From: Pyrus communis
Taxonomy: Eukaryota > Streptophyta > Magnoliopsida > Rosales > Rosaceae
Assembly (NCBI RefSeq): GCF_963583255.1
Contig: NC_084819.1
Coordinates: forward strand, 11,471,471-11,535,470
Length of the DNA stretch: 64,000 bases
Reading direction: 5' to 3'
The position numbers and the translations under genes are program-made. The notes under the pieces were generated by a model. It worked only from the letters and a program-made list of their open reading frames with translations, was not told where the DNA came from and searched no databases. Shown one piece after another: positions 22,941 through 35,933 of the stretch; position 1 is the stretch's first letter, and every line of letters begins with the position of its first letter.

Positions 22941-25584
22941 CTAAGCATGAGTGCCTGGCTCTTGAATTGCTACATTCGATAAGCTTGCTTCCAACTCGTT
23001 TAACTCATCTATGTCCAGTTCATCATCATCATCAACATTAGTAACTTCAGCATCACTACCAGCTGTTGCTGAGTTGCTCGGTCCATCTCCATTAGAGTTC
23101 TCATTGGCCTGAGTTCGAACCATAGAAAATTTGAGTGATACAATTAACAGTGTCCATTCAATTCTGTGCTAATCAAATGTAACACACCATAGAAAAGCGA
23201 CCCAAATTCCTCACTGGCATCTACGGTCAATAGTGTAAAAACAGTTATCATAAACTTTAATAGACCTGGGCACTTCTATCTCATAACATCCAGTAAAATA
23301 GAATACACAATTTTGAGGTTAGAAATATAAAAGCGTGACGGCTAACAAGTGAAACTACCCTTCTGTTCATCGCCAATATAAATTCAAAATTAAAACCAAC
23401 CTTCTTTTCAGCAACTGCAGTTTCTTCCTCCTTGTGGTACGTCTCATCTGCCTCAGCATCATCCACAAATAAGCTAGAATCTGACAAAAATAGTTCATGG
23501 CCACTGCAAGAGAGGAAGTGATAACATAATCAGTTCTCCACATCCAAAATGCCCCTTCATCATTCATAGTTATTTCCTTTGTTAACATCAGAAAGTTAAT
23601 GTTTGTATCCATTTTATTTTTATTATTTTTTCTTCTTTAAAAGGGTGGGGTGATAACAAATTGGAGAAAGTGGAAAATAAACACACCTCATACGGTCATT
23701 CTTAGCTCGCTCTGCCATTTTTGCAGCTAAGCTGGCATCTCTTTCTGCAATATTTTTCTTCTTCCATTGCATAAATAGCTTAGGAGTCATAGGTGTTGAA
23801 GTTGTAAATTTAACACGCTAAAACCAAGAGGCGAATGTTTGGTTAGGTTACTTATTAGGAAATGATAGCAATGATAAACTGAAAGCGTTTAGACAATCAA
23901 ACTCGAAATGCTATAACTTGATGTAAAGAATTGTTCAAATAACCTGATTTTCAATCTCCTCCTCAATGGGTATTTTTTCACTCTCTTCCTCCAGCAGAGC
24001 CTTCATCTGCGACTTCAAAACATATCTTGGAGGAAGAGCATGCCTGTAATGGCAATTTTTGCCGCCATTGGGACAGACCCAAAACCAACCATATTGTTTC
24101 TTCTCCACTGCTTCTAAAAAGTATTTACAGATCTGCACATGTATTAAAAACAACAAAGGAAAAATCATTTTGAAGTCTAACAAGTTCATTGATGGTTCAA
24201 ACATCTATATTAAATAAGCATGTAGGAAGTTGGGAACTAGAATGCAGGTTGTACAAAACACCTCAGAGAGAGAACTTACAATATCAGTTGGTTTGTTCTG
24301 CTGGTACTCATTTTTCTTTGACTCCACCATCTTCTCCAAAGTTTCTTGATCCCAATCCTCCATTGTTTCTTCTATAAAAGATATAACATCAAACTCAGAA
24401 CAACATAAACCACAACGAAATCCAAAATTGTCAAACAATCGGCATCATACTGAAGTTAAAAATTATAATGGTACCATTATAACGCTTATCACTGTAAATG
24501 TCAATCTTTTCTCCTTTCCTCTGAACATTCAAATCATGTGAGAACTTGCACTTGAAACCTTTTGCACACTGCCCCGCCTTATAGAACTCACATAGTATAG
24601 ACTTGGGATCAACACCTACGCACAGATCAATTAACCATTTATATCATGTTGGAATTTCAAAAACGTCAATCAACTGGACACTAGAACAGAAAGCAATCAC
24701 TTACCAACTGGTACTTTCGGTTGACTAATAGCAACCTTAAATAAGTCATTCAGTTCCTTGTCCTTGGCCTTCTCTTCCTCCTTCTTCTTCTGTTACACAA
24801 ATCTCACAGACAAAATTTCTCTCATTTTAGTTACTATACAAAAATAAAAAACTCCATATGAAGCAAAACAGATACTCAAACGCTTGAAAAAACCAAAGTC
24901 TAAAACTCGAGAACAACTATCATGAAACAGAGACGCCAAGGTGGTAGTGTCCCAAACCCATCATGCAACGCCATCTAAGAAACTTAAAACACATGGCGCC
25001 ACATCATTATTTCGGGATGCCACGGTGGCATCCCAGGTTGTAGCAACTCCCTTCTCCCCAAACTAATACATGTGTAATTGAAATGTTTCCCTAACCATGC
25101 AAATTCAAAATTTTATTTTCTAATCTTTTGTTTTCCAAAAGGCAGTATCCTAAACTATTTTAATTCGAACTTGGGAGGGGGCAAATTGTCCTGACCAACT
25201 AAACTAATCAACATCTGCAACGTTAATTCTTATCTAAATTGATGGATCACATCCATTCTGTCACATCACATAGAATCAAAACAAAAATCGAAACTTCCAT
25301 TAAAAATAATTTCTAATACATCAAAATCAAGTTAATTAATCAACCAATCAATCAAAATTTAATCATTCATCGATTAATCATAGAAAGTAAGAAGAAGATG
25401 AAGAAAATGGGACCTTAGCAGCGGTCTTGGAAGGATCGGGTTTCGGCTGGACAGATTGCTTGAGGGTCTGAACATATTTCTGGACATTCTTGCTCTTGTT
25501 CTTGTTCTTGAGCCCAAAGGTCTTGTCCTCTACGATCTTCTGCTTCTTCGCCAAATTGGCCTTCGATTGCTGCTTCGGCGGCAT
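22941..25584 (-). CDS. CCCH zinc-finger protein, ZC3H15/DFRP1 family (intact, copy B)
   Basis: Eight exons join into 359 codons plus stop: 25414-25584, 24705-24789, 24475-24615, 24280-24371, 23944-24132, 23687-23817, 23401-23503, 22941-23108. Every intron is GT-AG and every junction keeps frame. The start [16 protein letters not shown] with [18 protein letters not shown] is the family's hallmark N-terminus. Finger 1 is C94-x7-C102-x5-C108-x3-H112; finger 2 is C165-x17-C183-x6-C190-x3-H194. An [13 protein letters not shown] segment follows (about 270-282) and the C-terminus is acidic ([16 protein letters not shown]). Family knowledge: these proteins bind and stabilise the DRG1-type GTPase and associate with translating ribosomes. 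The role here is inferred. It is the only intact one of four copies in the window, so it is probably the expressed gene. Confidence 0.93.
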
Positions 25585-26045
25585 CTCTTATCGGCATCAA
25601 ATGTATTCGATTTCTGAAATTTCGGACGATTGCAGGGTTTTGATCTTCCGTCCGAATTTCAGAAATGATGTGTCGCTGACATTTGGTCTGGTAATCTGGT
25701 TAAGCAATTTGGATGGAACGGGACACTCCAGAAGCTTGAGATTGTGTGGATTTTCGGGTTTGCCCTTGGAAATTCTGGACGTGGCGGATTGTTGGGCGCG
25801 GGTTGGTCTTACCCTCGTGTAATTCTACCGCCTTTTTCCAGAATTGATGCCACGTAGGAGTTAGACGCGAAAAATGCTTGGCCTATTACCCAACTGCATG
25901 TCGTTTAAAAAATATATTTCGTGTTTTTTTTCAAACACTACATGTCGTTTTGAGACAATGTGCTTAATCTCCTAATTAATTTGATTATTATTCTGTAACA
26001 AGTTTGATATAAATTTATTTTTACATTCCTTAGCGTGAATATATC
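25585..26045 (-). other. 5' leader and upstream region of the CCCH gene
   Basis: Closely conserved with 53847-54300 in copy C. It presumably holds the promoter, though no convincing TATA box is visible. Plus-strand frames here are antisense to exon 1 or chance. Confidence 0.5.
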
Positions 26046-27325
26046 TGTCACACCCCAGACCTGGAATCGGTGAAAAAATTTAAACCCGAGTTCAAAACAC
26101 AAACTAAAAACTAAATAAATAAAATTAAAACTGAAACGGGGTGGAAAATAAAATTCTTCTTATTTAAAATAACTCAATAATTCTTTACAAGGCTAAATAA
26201 ATAAATACAAATTCTAGCCTCACATCTATTTCGTCTCATCTGGCCTACCATTTTGACAGTTGGGTTAGTAAACTTGCATAAAAATTGAGGATGGGCTTTA
26301 ACAGCTCAATAGGTACATAACCTTACCACAATAAATTAACAATACTAAAGTACATGTTATAATCATGTAATGAAGTACCAAATCATCATCGATAACAATG
26401 CATGAATGCAATGCAACACTCTTCATCTTTACCCATTAATTCATATGGTAAAACACGAGGACTTGCATGTCCTATACCATGCATTTTACCTCTGCAGTGG
26501 TGGTTCAAATGTTCTAATATACAAATTAATCCCCTGTAACTCAATCATCCCAATTTCCCCTTTTGTTAGTCATCTTGCCAAAACCCTTCGCCGCCAATCC
26601 CGAATTACCCAAAAAAAACTGTGCACTGTGGGCTCGCTTGAGACTTGGTACCTACTAAGAGTTTGGCTCAACTACACAAAAAATCCATTCCAACTACCCT
26701 CATTTCCAGAATTTCTTCCTCAACACCAAAACTCCAACCACACAACCAATTATGAATGATTCACAAATACTTTCATTTATCATTCACATATACCACATTA
26801 TATTCTCAACTAATAGCATTACATCAATAATTCCATAACCAATAGCAAGTAAACACGCAAGGGCATTATTTATTCAATTAGCAAGCCAGATCGCATTAAT
26901 CAACCAAGAAGATCGATAATAATAATATAATGCTTCACGAAATTTAATAAAGCCAATCTCCGTAAAGATTTGCCGTATTTCCCCTACCTGATTCCAAAGC
27001 AAGCAATCATGAACCAATCACAGTGACCACACCTTGTGAAATCCAATGTTCTCCCTTTATTTTCCACATTCATTTCTGCATTCAGTAACCCAAGAATAAA
27101 ACCATAACCCTTAATTAACAAGGGTAAGATCACTTTGTGCAAAACAATCTCAATAGCCTATATTTCTCATATTAAGGTCCCTGCTCTCCTTATTTTCCTT
27201 TTCTTTCTTCCTAATTCCTTAATCTACACGTGTAGCCATATATACATTTATGCATTCCCTCTTATTTTACAGTTCAACCTATATGAAAACTCTGCATTCT
27301 CTTCCTTCATAATCGCGCAACCCTT

Positions 27326-27328
<3 letters not shown>

Positions 27329-27370
<42 letters not shown>
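27329..27370 (+). repeat. (AT)n microsatellite
   Basis: 42 bp of uninterrupted AT inside the solo LTR. A potentially length-variable marker. Confidence 0.95.
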
Positions 27371-27373
<3 letters not shown>

Positions 27374-27885
27374 CTTGTATAAATACTTAAACCCTAGATT
27401 CCTATAAGAGTATCAAACTAGCTTGAATAATACCACTCATGGACCACGACAGATGAGTTAACTTCACGGAATTAATAAGAGCTGACTGCTTCTGTTTAGG
27501 TCAATCCCTTATATTCCTCATTTTAGTTGTAAGGAAAGAATAAAGAATACGAAATCCTTACCTAGAATTTGGGTGCCATAGCGTTAACAGGGGTGTAATG
27601 GATTAGTGTCTTAATCACTTACTTCTTTATGCCGGCCGTCTCTCTGTCCCCTCTCTCTCTTCCTCTCTCTCTCTCATTCTCTGCAATTCCCTTCTTTTTT
27701 TATTCTCGTAAGAAACTGATCTCTGCACCCTTGGCTCAACGCCTATTTATAGGAAGCTAAAAGGCAGCAGTAGCTCTACTCTGATTGGATAGTCTAGCGG
27801 CAAGAGATAAAACATTAACCTGTTACGGATATGTGCGTACACGTAGAGGAGGTGCTGTCAACAATATAAGGATGCTCCCATCCTA

Positions 27886-28059
27886 CTTATTACTTTTCCT
27901 AATCACTTCATTAATCACAACCCGTGTTTACCCAATTCCAAATCAGAACCTCAAACTCACAAGCCTATCCAACTTATTAATTTTCCTAATCACTTCATTA
28001 ATCACAACCCGTGTTTACCCAATTCCAAATCAGAACCTCAAACTCACAAGCCTATCCAA
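27886..28059 (+). repeat. 87-bp tandem duplication
   Basis: Units 27886-27972 and 27973-28059 begin CTTATTA(C/A)TTTTCCTAATC and are otherwise nearly identical, so the duplication is recent. Confidence 0.9.
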
Positions 28060-28653
28060 CTCAAACTTAGAAAGACCTTCGCGTGGCTTCCATCCACTTC
28101 CTATGTATATTTAATAGTGACTAAATATCTAAACTTATGGAAGACCGAATTAAACAAAATGAAGCATATAAGTATATAAAAATCAAAATCTTTTCCCTTA
28201 TCACAAATATAATATAATTTAAAATATGGGTCTTTACAATATCTTATGGCAAAAAGGAAGAAAAAATTTTCAACAACCCAATGCAGATATAGATTTGCTA
28301 AATTAGCTAGAGTAGTGTATTCCTATTTTAGATCCAAGTTTGAATCTTATACATCCTCTCGTAATTTTGGTAATCCAGAGTTGGATATTGTTTGTATTAA
28401 AAAAGGAAAATAAAAATATTCAACAGCACAATCTTGCTAATGAGATTTCAACCGTGAAAACATCTTTTAACAATGCAGCATAATTGTGAGTGGTAGATTA
28501 CTATGGTGTTTAGAATCTTCATTTTCTACCCATTGCATCCTAGGTTTAAACCCTTTCCCTTCACATTTAGTGTAAAATATCGTAATAATAATTTAAAAGA
28601 AAACAATGCGTCATAGTTTCCTTATCTAAAAATTCAATCTGAAATGTAAGATT

Positions 28654-28792
28654 CCTCTTCACCTGTAAGTGAGAGATCTTAGGTTCGATTCTCGCCAAAG
28701 GCGAATTTGAACCACATTATTGCTAGCTTATTGGGAGGCTAAGCTTATCCCCTCCCTTTAGTGTAGATAATATCGTTTGTTCAAAAAAAAAA
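28654..28792 (+). mobile_element. SINE-like retroposon
   Basis: CACCTGTAAGTGAGAGATC, then a B-box-like GGTTCGATTCT at 28682-28692, then TTTAGTGTAGATAATATCG and a terminal A run. The overall form matches a tRNA-derived SINE that I associate with apple. Copy C lacks most of it near 54840. Ends are approximate. Confidence 0.6.
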
Positions 28793-29053
28793 TATTCACC
28801 TTGTGGGACCCATGCAAGGACTTATCTTTGAATTGGATTTATATGTACGTGACTAAGGTTAGTTTGATATTATTGTACTTTGAAAAAGAAGAAAAAAAAA
28901 CTATTTTTGCTGTGAAATAAAATAATAAAAAGTGTTTAATAAACTATAATTGTAAAAATATTTTTAGCAAAAAAAACAGTATTATAGTATTTAATAATTT
29001 TTTATGTAAAACAAGTAGGACGATTTAAATTGATAAAAAGGCATAAAAATTTA

Positions 29054-29206
29054 GGAAGTTTTAATGAAAAGCCCGCGGTACTGTTCATTTTAACGGAAAA
29101 CCATATTTTTGCACTAAAAAATCAAACCTGATACTATTTACTTTACCCTTTATTTTGTCCTTATCGTTAAAACTCAAAGTTTTCAAACCCTTTTCATTAG
29201 TTTTCC
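29054..29206. mobile_element. MITE of a family common in apple-type genomes
   Basis: 153 bp, GGAAGTTTTAATGAAAAG...CTTTTCATTAGTTTTCC inverted ends, with about 10-bp A/T-rich duplications (TAAAAATTTA type) on each side. The copy-C equivalent near 55580 lacks it. The resemblance to a high-copy apple MITE is from memory and needs a search. Confidence 0.75.
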
Positions 29207-31215
29207 TAAAAAATTTAAGGCTTTTCCTCCTTTTCCCATTTTCTTTATGCCAGAAAGTTTTATTTTTTTATTTTTATTTTTTTTGTTATGCCATCCCAAT
29301 TTCTAGCCTTCCTTCCTTTTTCTATTGACGACCCTCTCCTGAATTTTCAAAGTCCTCACCCACCTCTGTCCCCTTTCCCCTCTCTCCAGTTTTGTCCACT
29401 ATACTGAAACACACATCTCATTGGACGAGGAGATCACATCGCAGCTCGAAACGTTTTCAATTGCACTCACTCTTGTTTTCTTTACCAGCATTTTTATCCT
29501 GCAAAAATATTTGAACGCCGTTTCGTTATTTCTAGAATGAAGAAAAAGGTTTTCTTTGTCTCGCTGTGTCCTCCAAGTTGTGCCTCTAAATCGAGTTAGT
29601 GTTTGTATGATGCGACGACCAAGGTCAGGATGGCAATGCAGGTTATGTGACGGTGCGTTGCGGGCCGAACTGCAGGGTGGTGATCACAAACGGCAATGTG
29701 TTTTTCAGGAGAAACAAGAAACCGAACGACAAGGGAAAAAGAGACGGTAATTGTGAACATGAAATTCCTGCGATAAATAACACAAGAACACGTTACAAAG
29801 TAAAAAATTGCATTAATGTAGAATTAGGGTTACGATCTCTATTACAATATTTGAATGCTCTAATTCAATATGCAGGGTTATAGGTTGTATATGTATGGTC
29901 GTTGATCTGAGGGCTACATTGACTTGATCTCGATGGATGCAGCAAGGATTTGGCTTGTGGCAACAGTTTCTGAGCGTAGATTGTCTGGGAGTTTAAGTGT
30001 CTGGGTGTGTGGATGAATTTCTGAACCCTTCCTTTATCTTGGAGCTTCATATTTAGAGGCTCGTCAAGTCTTGCTTACAATTTTTTGGCAACTCATGCAT
30101 CTCGTGTTCCTCAACTCGCACTAGAAAATTGAATTCGATCGACAAGATATAGGCTGCGTTGCACAACCCGACATGGTTTCACGATGAAGAAGAGAAGCAA
30201 TTTTTAAAACCCTGAAATCTCAATCTTTTTTTTGGTACTTTGTGATTAACATTTACTGGATTTTGAACATTATTGAATTTGTGGGAGGAGAACTGGGTTT
30301 TTCCATTTGGTGTAACTGGGCATTGTAGTTCTCTTCTCCCTCTCATATTTTTTTTTTTTCCGATTAGAATTTTGTTTAGGTGCAATGAGGAAGATTTAAC
30401 TTAATAAGCCTAGTTACCCTTAGATTAATATAAGGGTTCAGATGAAAGAGGTCCTCACAAATCCTTAAAATAAGGACGTTAGGAAAGCTGCTCTGTATAT
30501 TTATATATTTTAGTTTACTCAAATATCTCAATGCTTGTTTAACAAAAAAGGAACCTCAATCGTTGTAAGAAATATCAAAGTATCTCAAAAATACGTAGGT
30601 AATTGGAAAAGTATATAAGTACATAAAAAATCATGAGTGGCATAAAATAACGGTAAGAAGTTCATGAACATTTTCATAGAAATAGAAATGCTATGACTTA
30701 AATCATAATTCATAGTCACCAACTTCCAATTTACTTGAATATTCATTAACATTTTCACTTGTGCATCCAAATGGCCTACGTTATGTCTCTTTTTAACACA
30801 ATATCACAAAAATTCTATATATACTTAAACCCAGTTCAGCAGCTTTACTGTTCCTAAGCACAGTAAAATGATGGAATTGCCCTTGCTTTTCTCTTCCTTC
30901 TGCTTCACATTTTTAGCTCAACAGTAAAATGACGTGTTTACCCCTATTTGGTGAGGGAGCTTTTTGCGTCTTATTTGTTGAGACCTGTATTAAAACAAAT
31001 TTCATTTGAGACAGAGGAGAAGATGGAGTATATGAAGATGTGTTCATGTTTATATGTAGGTTGTTTAGAATAGACTCAGAGATGGTTATATTCCGTTGAT
31101 TTTTCTCTGTTTGAGTATTATTTATTTTCTTTATAATATCTCAACTTTAGTTTATCACGGAAGCTTAACTAATGGCTACTACCATAGTTTCTCGCAAAGT
31201 GGAAGTGGGTGTTTC

Positions 31216-31872
31216 TGTTGATATTCACAAGAGTTTACTAACTCAATACCAAAATATGTGGGTGATAAGTTTACAAACTCTATCACACCTCTCACTTTCA
31301 CTCTCAATAAAATTGGACAAAGAAATAGAGAAAGGAGGGAAGCAACAAGCTTTGGTAAAAAAACACTTGGACTTTGATATATGAAAGAAGTAGCAAGCTT
31401 GGTGATAACAAACACTTTGAAATATTAGAAGAGTTTACAACTCTTAAAGCTTACAAGCTGAAAATGAGAATGGAAATGGGATTTGGATGGGATGCTATAA
31501 AACTTAGCAAGATGGCCTATTTATACAAAACAGAAATTAATAAACAATGCAACAACACATGCAATGAATGGGGTGTTTAACATCTTTACACCCTTTAAAA
31601 CACATGCAAGAACTTTGGACAGTCTAGCACACATATGCAGCTATCTTTCCAGCTTGCAATCAACACTCTTTCGGCTAATACACAGCAGCACACTGCTGTC
31701 TTCCTGCTAGCACATCACATGGCAGCACACTTGCTGTCTTTCATCACCATTTCAGCTAGCACATGGAGGAAACTTTAGTCTTTGTAGTTGCAGCATGTGT
31801 GGATACAACCTGTAAAGAAACTAATAGCTAGAAGCAACCTTTTACAACCTGTTTTTATTTGAATTTCCAACA
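31216..31872 (-). repeat. 3' LTR of the young copia element
   Basis: Pairs with 35949-36604. The small frames inside it are repeated in the other LTR and are not genes. Confidence 0.93.
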
Positions 31873-31884
31873 CGCCCCCTCAAA
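31873..31884 (-). promoter_or_regulatory. Polypurine tract
   Basis: Minus-strand TTTGAGGGGGCG immediately before the 3' LTR. This is where plus-strand DNA synthesis would start in reverse transcription. Confidence 0.8.
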
Positions 31885-34800
31885 TCAAAACGCCTTCATG
31901 CCTAGCATTTCACGCAATAACCGGAATGATTCAACTGGTAGTGGCTTAGTGAAGATGTCAGCCACTTGTTCCTTTGTGTGATAATAGACAAGCTCAATTG
32001 TCTTTTGGTTCACATGGTCCCTTAGAAAATGGAACCTGGTATCAATGTGCTTGCTCCTTCCATGTTGAACAGGATTCTTTGCAAGTTTGATTGCAGACAC
32101 GTTATCCACATGAATCACAGTCGATTCCACTTGTGGATGACACATTGACTTCAACAGATTTCTTAACCAAATTGCCTCACACACGGTTGAGGCTACAGCA
32201 ACATACTCGGCTTCACATGATGACAAAGCAACAATTGATTGCTTCTTTGAAGTCCATGAGAAAGCTGTTGATCCTAGAAAAAACACATAGCCAATTGTGC
32301 TTTTCCTTTCATCTTGGTCACCTCCCCAATCACTATCTGAATAACCAAATAATTTTGCATCTTCACCAAAATTATAAAATAGACCATAGTTTAGAGTACC
32401 TCTTATGTACCTCAAAATTCTCTTGGCGGCCAGCCAATGAGACTCCCTTGGTGTTTCCATGTATCGACTCACGAGTCCAACACCATAAACTATATCAGGT
32501 CTTGTGATTGTAAGGTACCTTAGGCTTCCAACCAAGCTTTTGTACACGGTTGAGTTTACAAACTCACCTTCTCCTTCCTTGGACAACTTCAATCCAGTTG
32601 CAACTGGAGTGTTGACAATATTGCACTTGTCCATATTGAATTTCTCCAATATATCTTTCATGTACTTTTGTTGAGAGATGTAGATATCGTCACTTCCTTG
32701 CTTCACTTCTATGCCAAGAAAGTATGACATTAATCCATTGTCAGTCATCTCGAATTCACTGAACATGGATTGCTTGAACTCACAGAACATTGCTTCATTG
32801 TTTCCTGTAAACAACAAGTCATCTACATAGAGACAAATAATTAAGAACTCCCCTTTTGCACCATTCTTCATGTAAACTGAATGCTCGTATGGACATTTCT
32901 GAAATCCATTTTGGTGAAGGTAGTTATCAATCCTTGAGTTCCAAGCTCGTGGTGCTTGCTTGAGGCCATACAAAGCCTTCTTCAAACGATACACCTTTTC
33001 TTCTTCTCCTTGTACTTGGAAGCCTTCCGGTTGTTCCACGTACACTTCTTCCTCAAGAACTCCATTAAGGAAGGCTGACTTGACATCTAATTGATAAATT
33101 TTCCATTTATGCTGAGCGGCAAGAGAGATTAGTAATCTTACCGTGTCAAGTCTTGCAACTGGAGCATAGACTTCATCATAGTCCACTCCATATTTCTGTT
33201 TGTAGCCCTTTGCTACAAGCCTTGATTTGTACCGATCTACACTCTCATCTGCAGTGCGTTTGATCTTGTACACCCACTTAACACCAATAGCCTTCTGATT
33301 TGGTGGAAGCTTTGTCAACTCCCAAGTGTCATTCTTCTCGATGGCATGGATCTCTTCTTCCATGGCTTTCTTCCAACAATTTTCTTCCATAGCTTCATTG
33401 AATGGGAGAGGCTCATGGTCTGCATAGAAGCAGAAAAAATTGGTTTCTTCTTCTTCTTGTCCATAAATCTCTATGAGACTCCTTAACCTCACTGGAGTTG
33501 AGGAGCTACTTTCCTCACTAGATGTAGGACCACTCCTTGCAATTCTGTGCATTGGAGTTGTTGTGATTGTTTGAGCAGGCTGTTGCTCAATAGGTGGTAC
33601 AACTTCTGGTTCTTCAAAATCAGTGGAGACGATCTTCTCTTTACTGACTTCTTTGTTGTTCCACTTCCATGTCTCTTCCTCACTGAAGATGACATCTCTA
33701 CTAACCACTAGTTTGCCAGTTAGTGGGTTGTAAAGCTTGTATGCCTTGGACTCTTCACTATAGCCCACAAACACACACTTCTCACCTCTATCATCAAGTT
33801 TCCTCCTCTTGGCTTCTGGAACTTGAGCATATGCAACACTCCCAAAAATTATTAGGTGTGTAACATTCGGCTTGTATCCACTCCAAGCCTCTTGTGGTGT
33901 CATCCTCTTGACACTCTTTGTTGGACATCGATTCAACAAATAAATCGAACAAGCTACAGCTTCTGCCCATAACTCTTTTGGCAAATTCTTCTCCTTAAGC
34001 ATGGACCTTGTCATGTCAAGGATGGTTCGATTCTTTTTTTCGGCTATCCCATTTTGCTGTGGGGTATAGGCAGCAGTAAGTTGATGCCTAATTCTGTGCT
34101 CCTTGCAGTATGCTTGGAAAGCATTGGAGGTGTACTCTCCACCTCTATCTGATCTCACAGCCACAAGCTTGTGGTTACTTTCAGCCTCTGTGAGTGCCTT
34201 GAACTCCTTGAAAATTTTTAGGGCAGCTGACTTCTCCTTGAGAAAATAGACCCAAGTCTTTCTACTGAAATCATCAATGAAGGTAATAAAATACCTATTA
34301 CCTCCATAAGACATGAGATCCAATGGACCACATATATCTGTGTGCACCAACTGCAGTGGTGCCTTTGCTCTCCATGTATCACCAACAGGGAACGATAGTC
34401 GTGCTTGCTTGCCAAGCACACAACCTTCACATACTTGGCGTGTGGCTTCAATCTAGGGTAAACCACGAACCATTCCTCCACTTGACAACAACTTTAGGCC
34501 ATTGAAATGAAGATGGCCAAATCGAAGATGCCATTTCCATGACTCATCTTCCATCACACCGATGTTGCAACTCCCAATCTTTGTGTTCAACTTCAACGGG
34601 AACATTCGGTTCTTTGACATTTGAACACGTGCAATAAGTTTTCTCCTTGCATTTCTGAGAGTGAGAAACATATTCTCCATATGTATAATGTACCCTTTCT
34701 GGAGCAGTTGACCAATGCTTAGAATGTTGCTCTTCATACCTGGTATGTAGTAGGTATCGGAGATGTATTCTTCTTTACCATCCTTCTGGATGATCTTGAT

Positions 34801-35904
34801 CTTCCGTTTGCCTTCAACTGGCAACTTTGAGGAGTCACCAAGACTTACAGATCCATAGGCCCCATCTTTTAGTTCGGCAAAAAACTCCTTCTTTCCACAC
34901 ATGTGATTGCTTGCACCAGAGTCCAAATACCAAACATCTTGTTGGCTACTGAAATCATGGTGTGCTAGCAAGACTGTAAGTTCTTCATCAGTATTTCCAC
35001 TTGATTCTGCCATGTTGACATGCTCACCATTTTTATGTGAACATTCATTGGCATAATGTCCATATTGCTTGCAATTGTGACATTGGATATGCGCCTTTCC
35101 TCGAGTAGATCTCCACTCTTGAGACTGACCTCGATTTTGTGCATAGCCTCGACCTCTTCCTCGAGCTCATCCTCGGCTACGGTTAGATGAACTCCCACGA
35201 CGTGAGTTCCACTGCCCACGACCTCCATTTGGTTTGTCAATATTCAACTTTGACTCCAAAGCTTGCTCTAGCGTTGTGGGGTTTGCATTCTTCTGAATGC
35301 GTTGCTCGTGAACTAGAAGGGATCCTAGTAGTTCCTCTGCGCTCATCACCTCCAAATCCTTGGATTCCTCAATGGCAGTCACCATATGCTCAAACTTAGA
35401 TGTGAGTGACCGGAGTATCTTCTCCACAACTCGTACTTCATCGAGTCTCTCGCCATTTCTCCTCATCTGATTTACTATCACAATGAGCCTTGAGTGATAG
35501 TCGGAGATGCTCTCCCCTTCATTCATGTGAGCAGTTTCAAAATCTGCTCGAAGTGACTGTAACCTCACTTTCTTGACTCGATCTACTCCTTTGTAGATTG
35601 TACTGAGTGTATCCCATACTTGCTTGCTCGTTGTTGCTTCTGCAACCTTCTCGAACGTTGAATCTTCCAAACCCTAGTATAGAAGATACAACGCCTTTTG
35701 GTCATTCTTTCGTAAGTCCTTGAGAGTGTTCCTTTGATCCGCAGTATATACGGCTTCTTGCTCGGCAGTGGGTACAACATACCCACTACTGACAACTTCC
35801 CATAGCTCCTGTGATCCAAACAATGCTTTGAATTGGATGCACCATCTTTCATAATTTTCTTTCTTCAATGTGGGAACTTGGAGTTGCACTAAATTGGACG
35901 CCAT
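31885..35904 (-). pseudogene. copia gag-pol, one frame with three in-frame stops
   Basis: The frame from the ATG at 35902-35904 to the stop at 31885 spans 1340 codons without a frameshift. Three stops break it: TAG at 35674-35676, TGA at 35167-35169 and TAG at 34453-34455. Domains in order: gag; zinc knuckle CHNCKQYGHYANEC (about codon 273); protease DSGASNHM (codon 328); integrase with CEGC and the D-D-E triad at about codons 523, 586 and 622 (D35E spacing); RT with YVDD (near 32825); RNase H ending with [10 protein letters not shown]. The longest uninterrupted piece is 844 codons (31885-34419). Each stop is one C-to-T step from a common codon. The element cannot make full gag-pol without readthrough. 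Confidence 0.95.
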
Positions 35905-35933
35905 AGCTACTGCACTTGCCAGAATGGTATTCT

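Larger units (their letters stand above)
14445..25990. repeat. Duplicated unit U1, copy B (complete)
   Basis: Collinear with copies A and C. It is expanded by the copia element at 14927-21138 and the MITE at 21157-21589. It is the only copy with an intact CCCH gene. 14445-14926 holds the shared MITE (about 14459-14624) and unrecognised intergenic DNA. Confidence 0.85.
26046..28238 (-). mobile_element. Large solo LTR, Ty3/gypsy type (2.2 kb)
   Basis: 2193 bp, read on the minus strand TGTAAAGACCC...GGGGTGTGACA, flanked by the 5-bp duplication ATATC (26041-26045, 28239-28243). Copy C has the empty site at 54433-54437. The ends resemble those of the gypsy LTR at 1021-3066, which fixes orientation as minus. 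Inside are a (TA)n microsatellite (27329-27370) and an 87-bp tandem duplication. No coding domain is present, so it is a solo LTR. The ORFs at 26406, 27135 and 27785 are chance frames. Confidence 0.9.
28244..31125. repeat. Duplicated unit U3, first copy
   Basis: Collinear with about 54420-58615. It contains the SINE and MITE listed below and another likely MITE near 28850-29030 (matched at 54920-55120). No clear gene is present. Around 29540-29750 a frame opening MKKKVFFVSL with a downstream NGNVFFRRNKKPN-encoding stretch is shared in part with 55836-56050 but is broken in both. Confidence 0.75.

Noticed and set aside
25490..25822. 110-codon plus-strand frame, with a partner at 53752-54057
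   Set aside because: Overlaps exon 1 of the CCCH gene in antisense and its leader. Shared only because the region is duplicated.
27135..27407. 90-codon frame with alternating IYIYIY
   Set aside because: Translation of the AT microsatellite inside a solo LTR.
31374..31580. 68-codon frame repeated identically at 36107-36313
   Set aside because: Both lie in the two LTRs of one copia element, so the conservation reflects recent LTR duplication rather than coding.
32091..32507. 138-codon plus-strand frame
   Set aside because: It is antisense to the copia RT/RNase H region on the minus strand.
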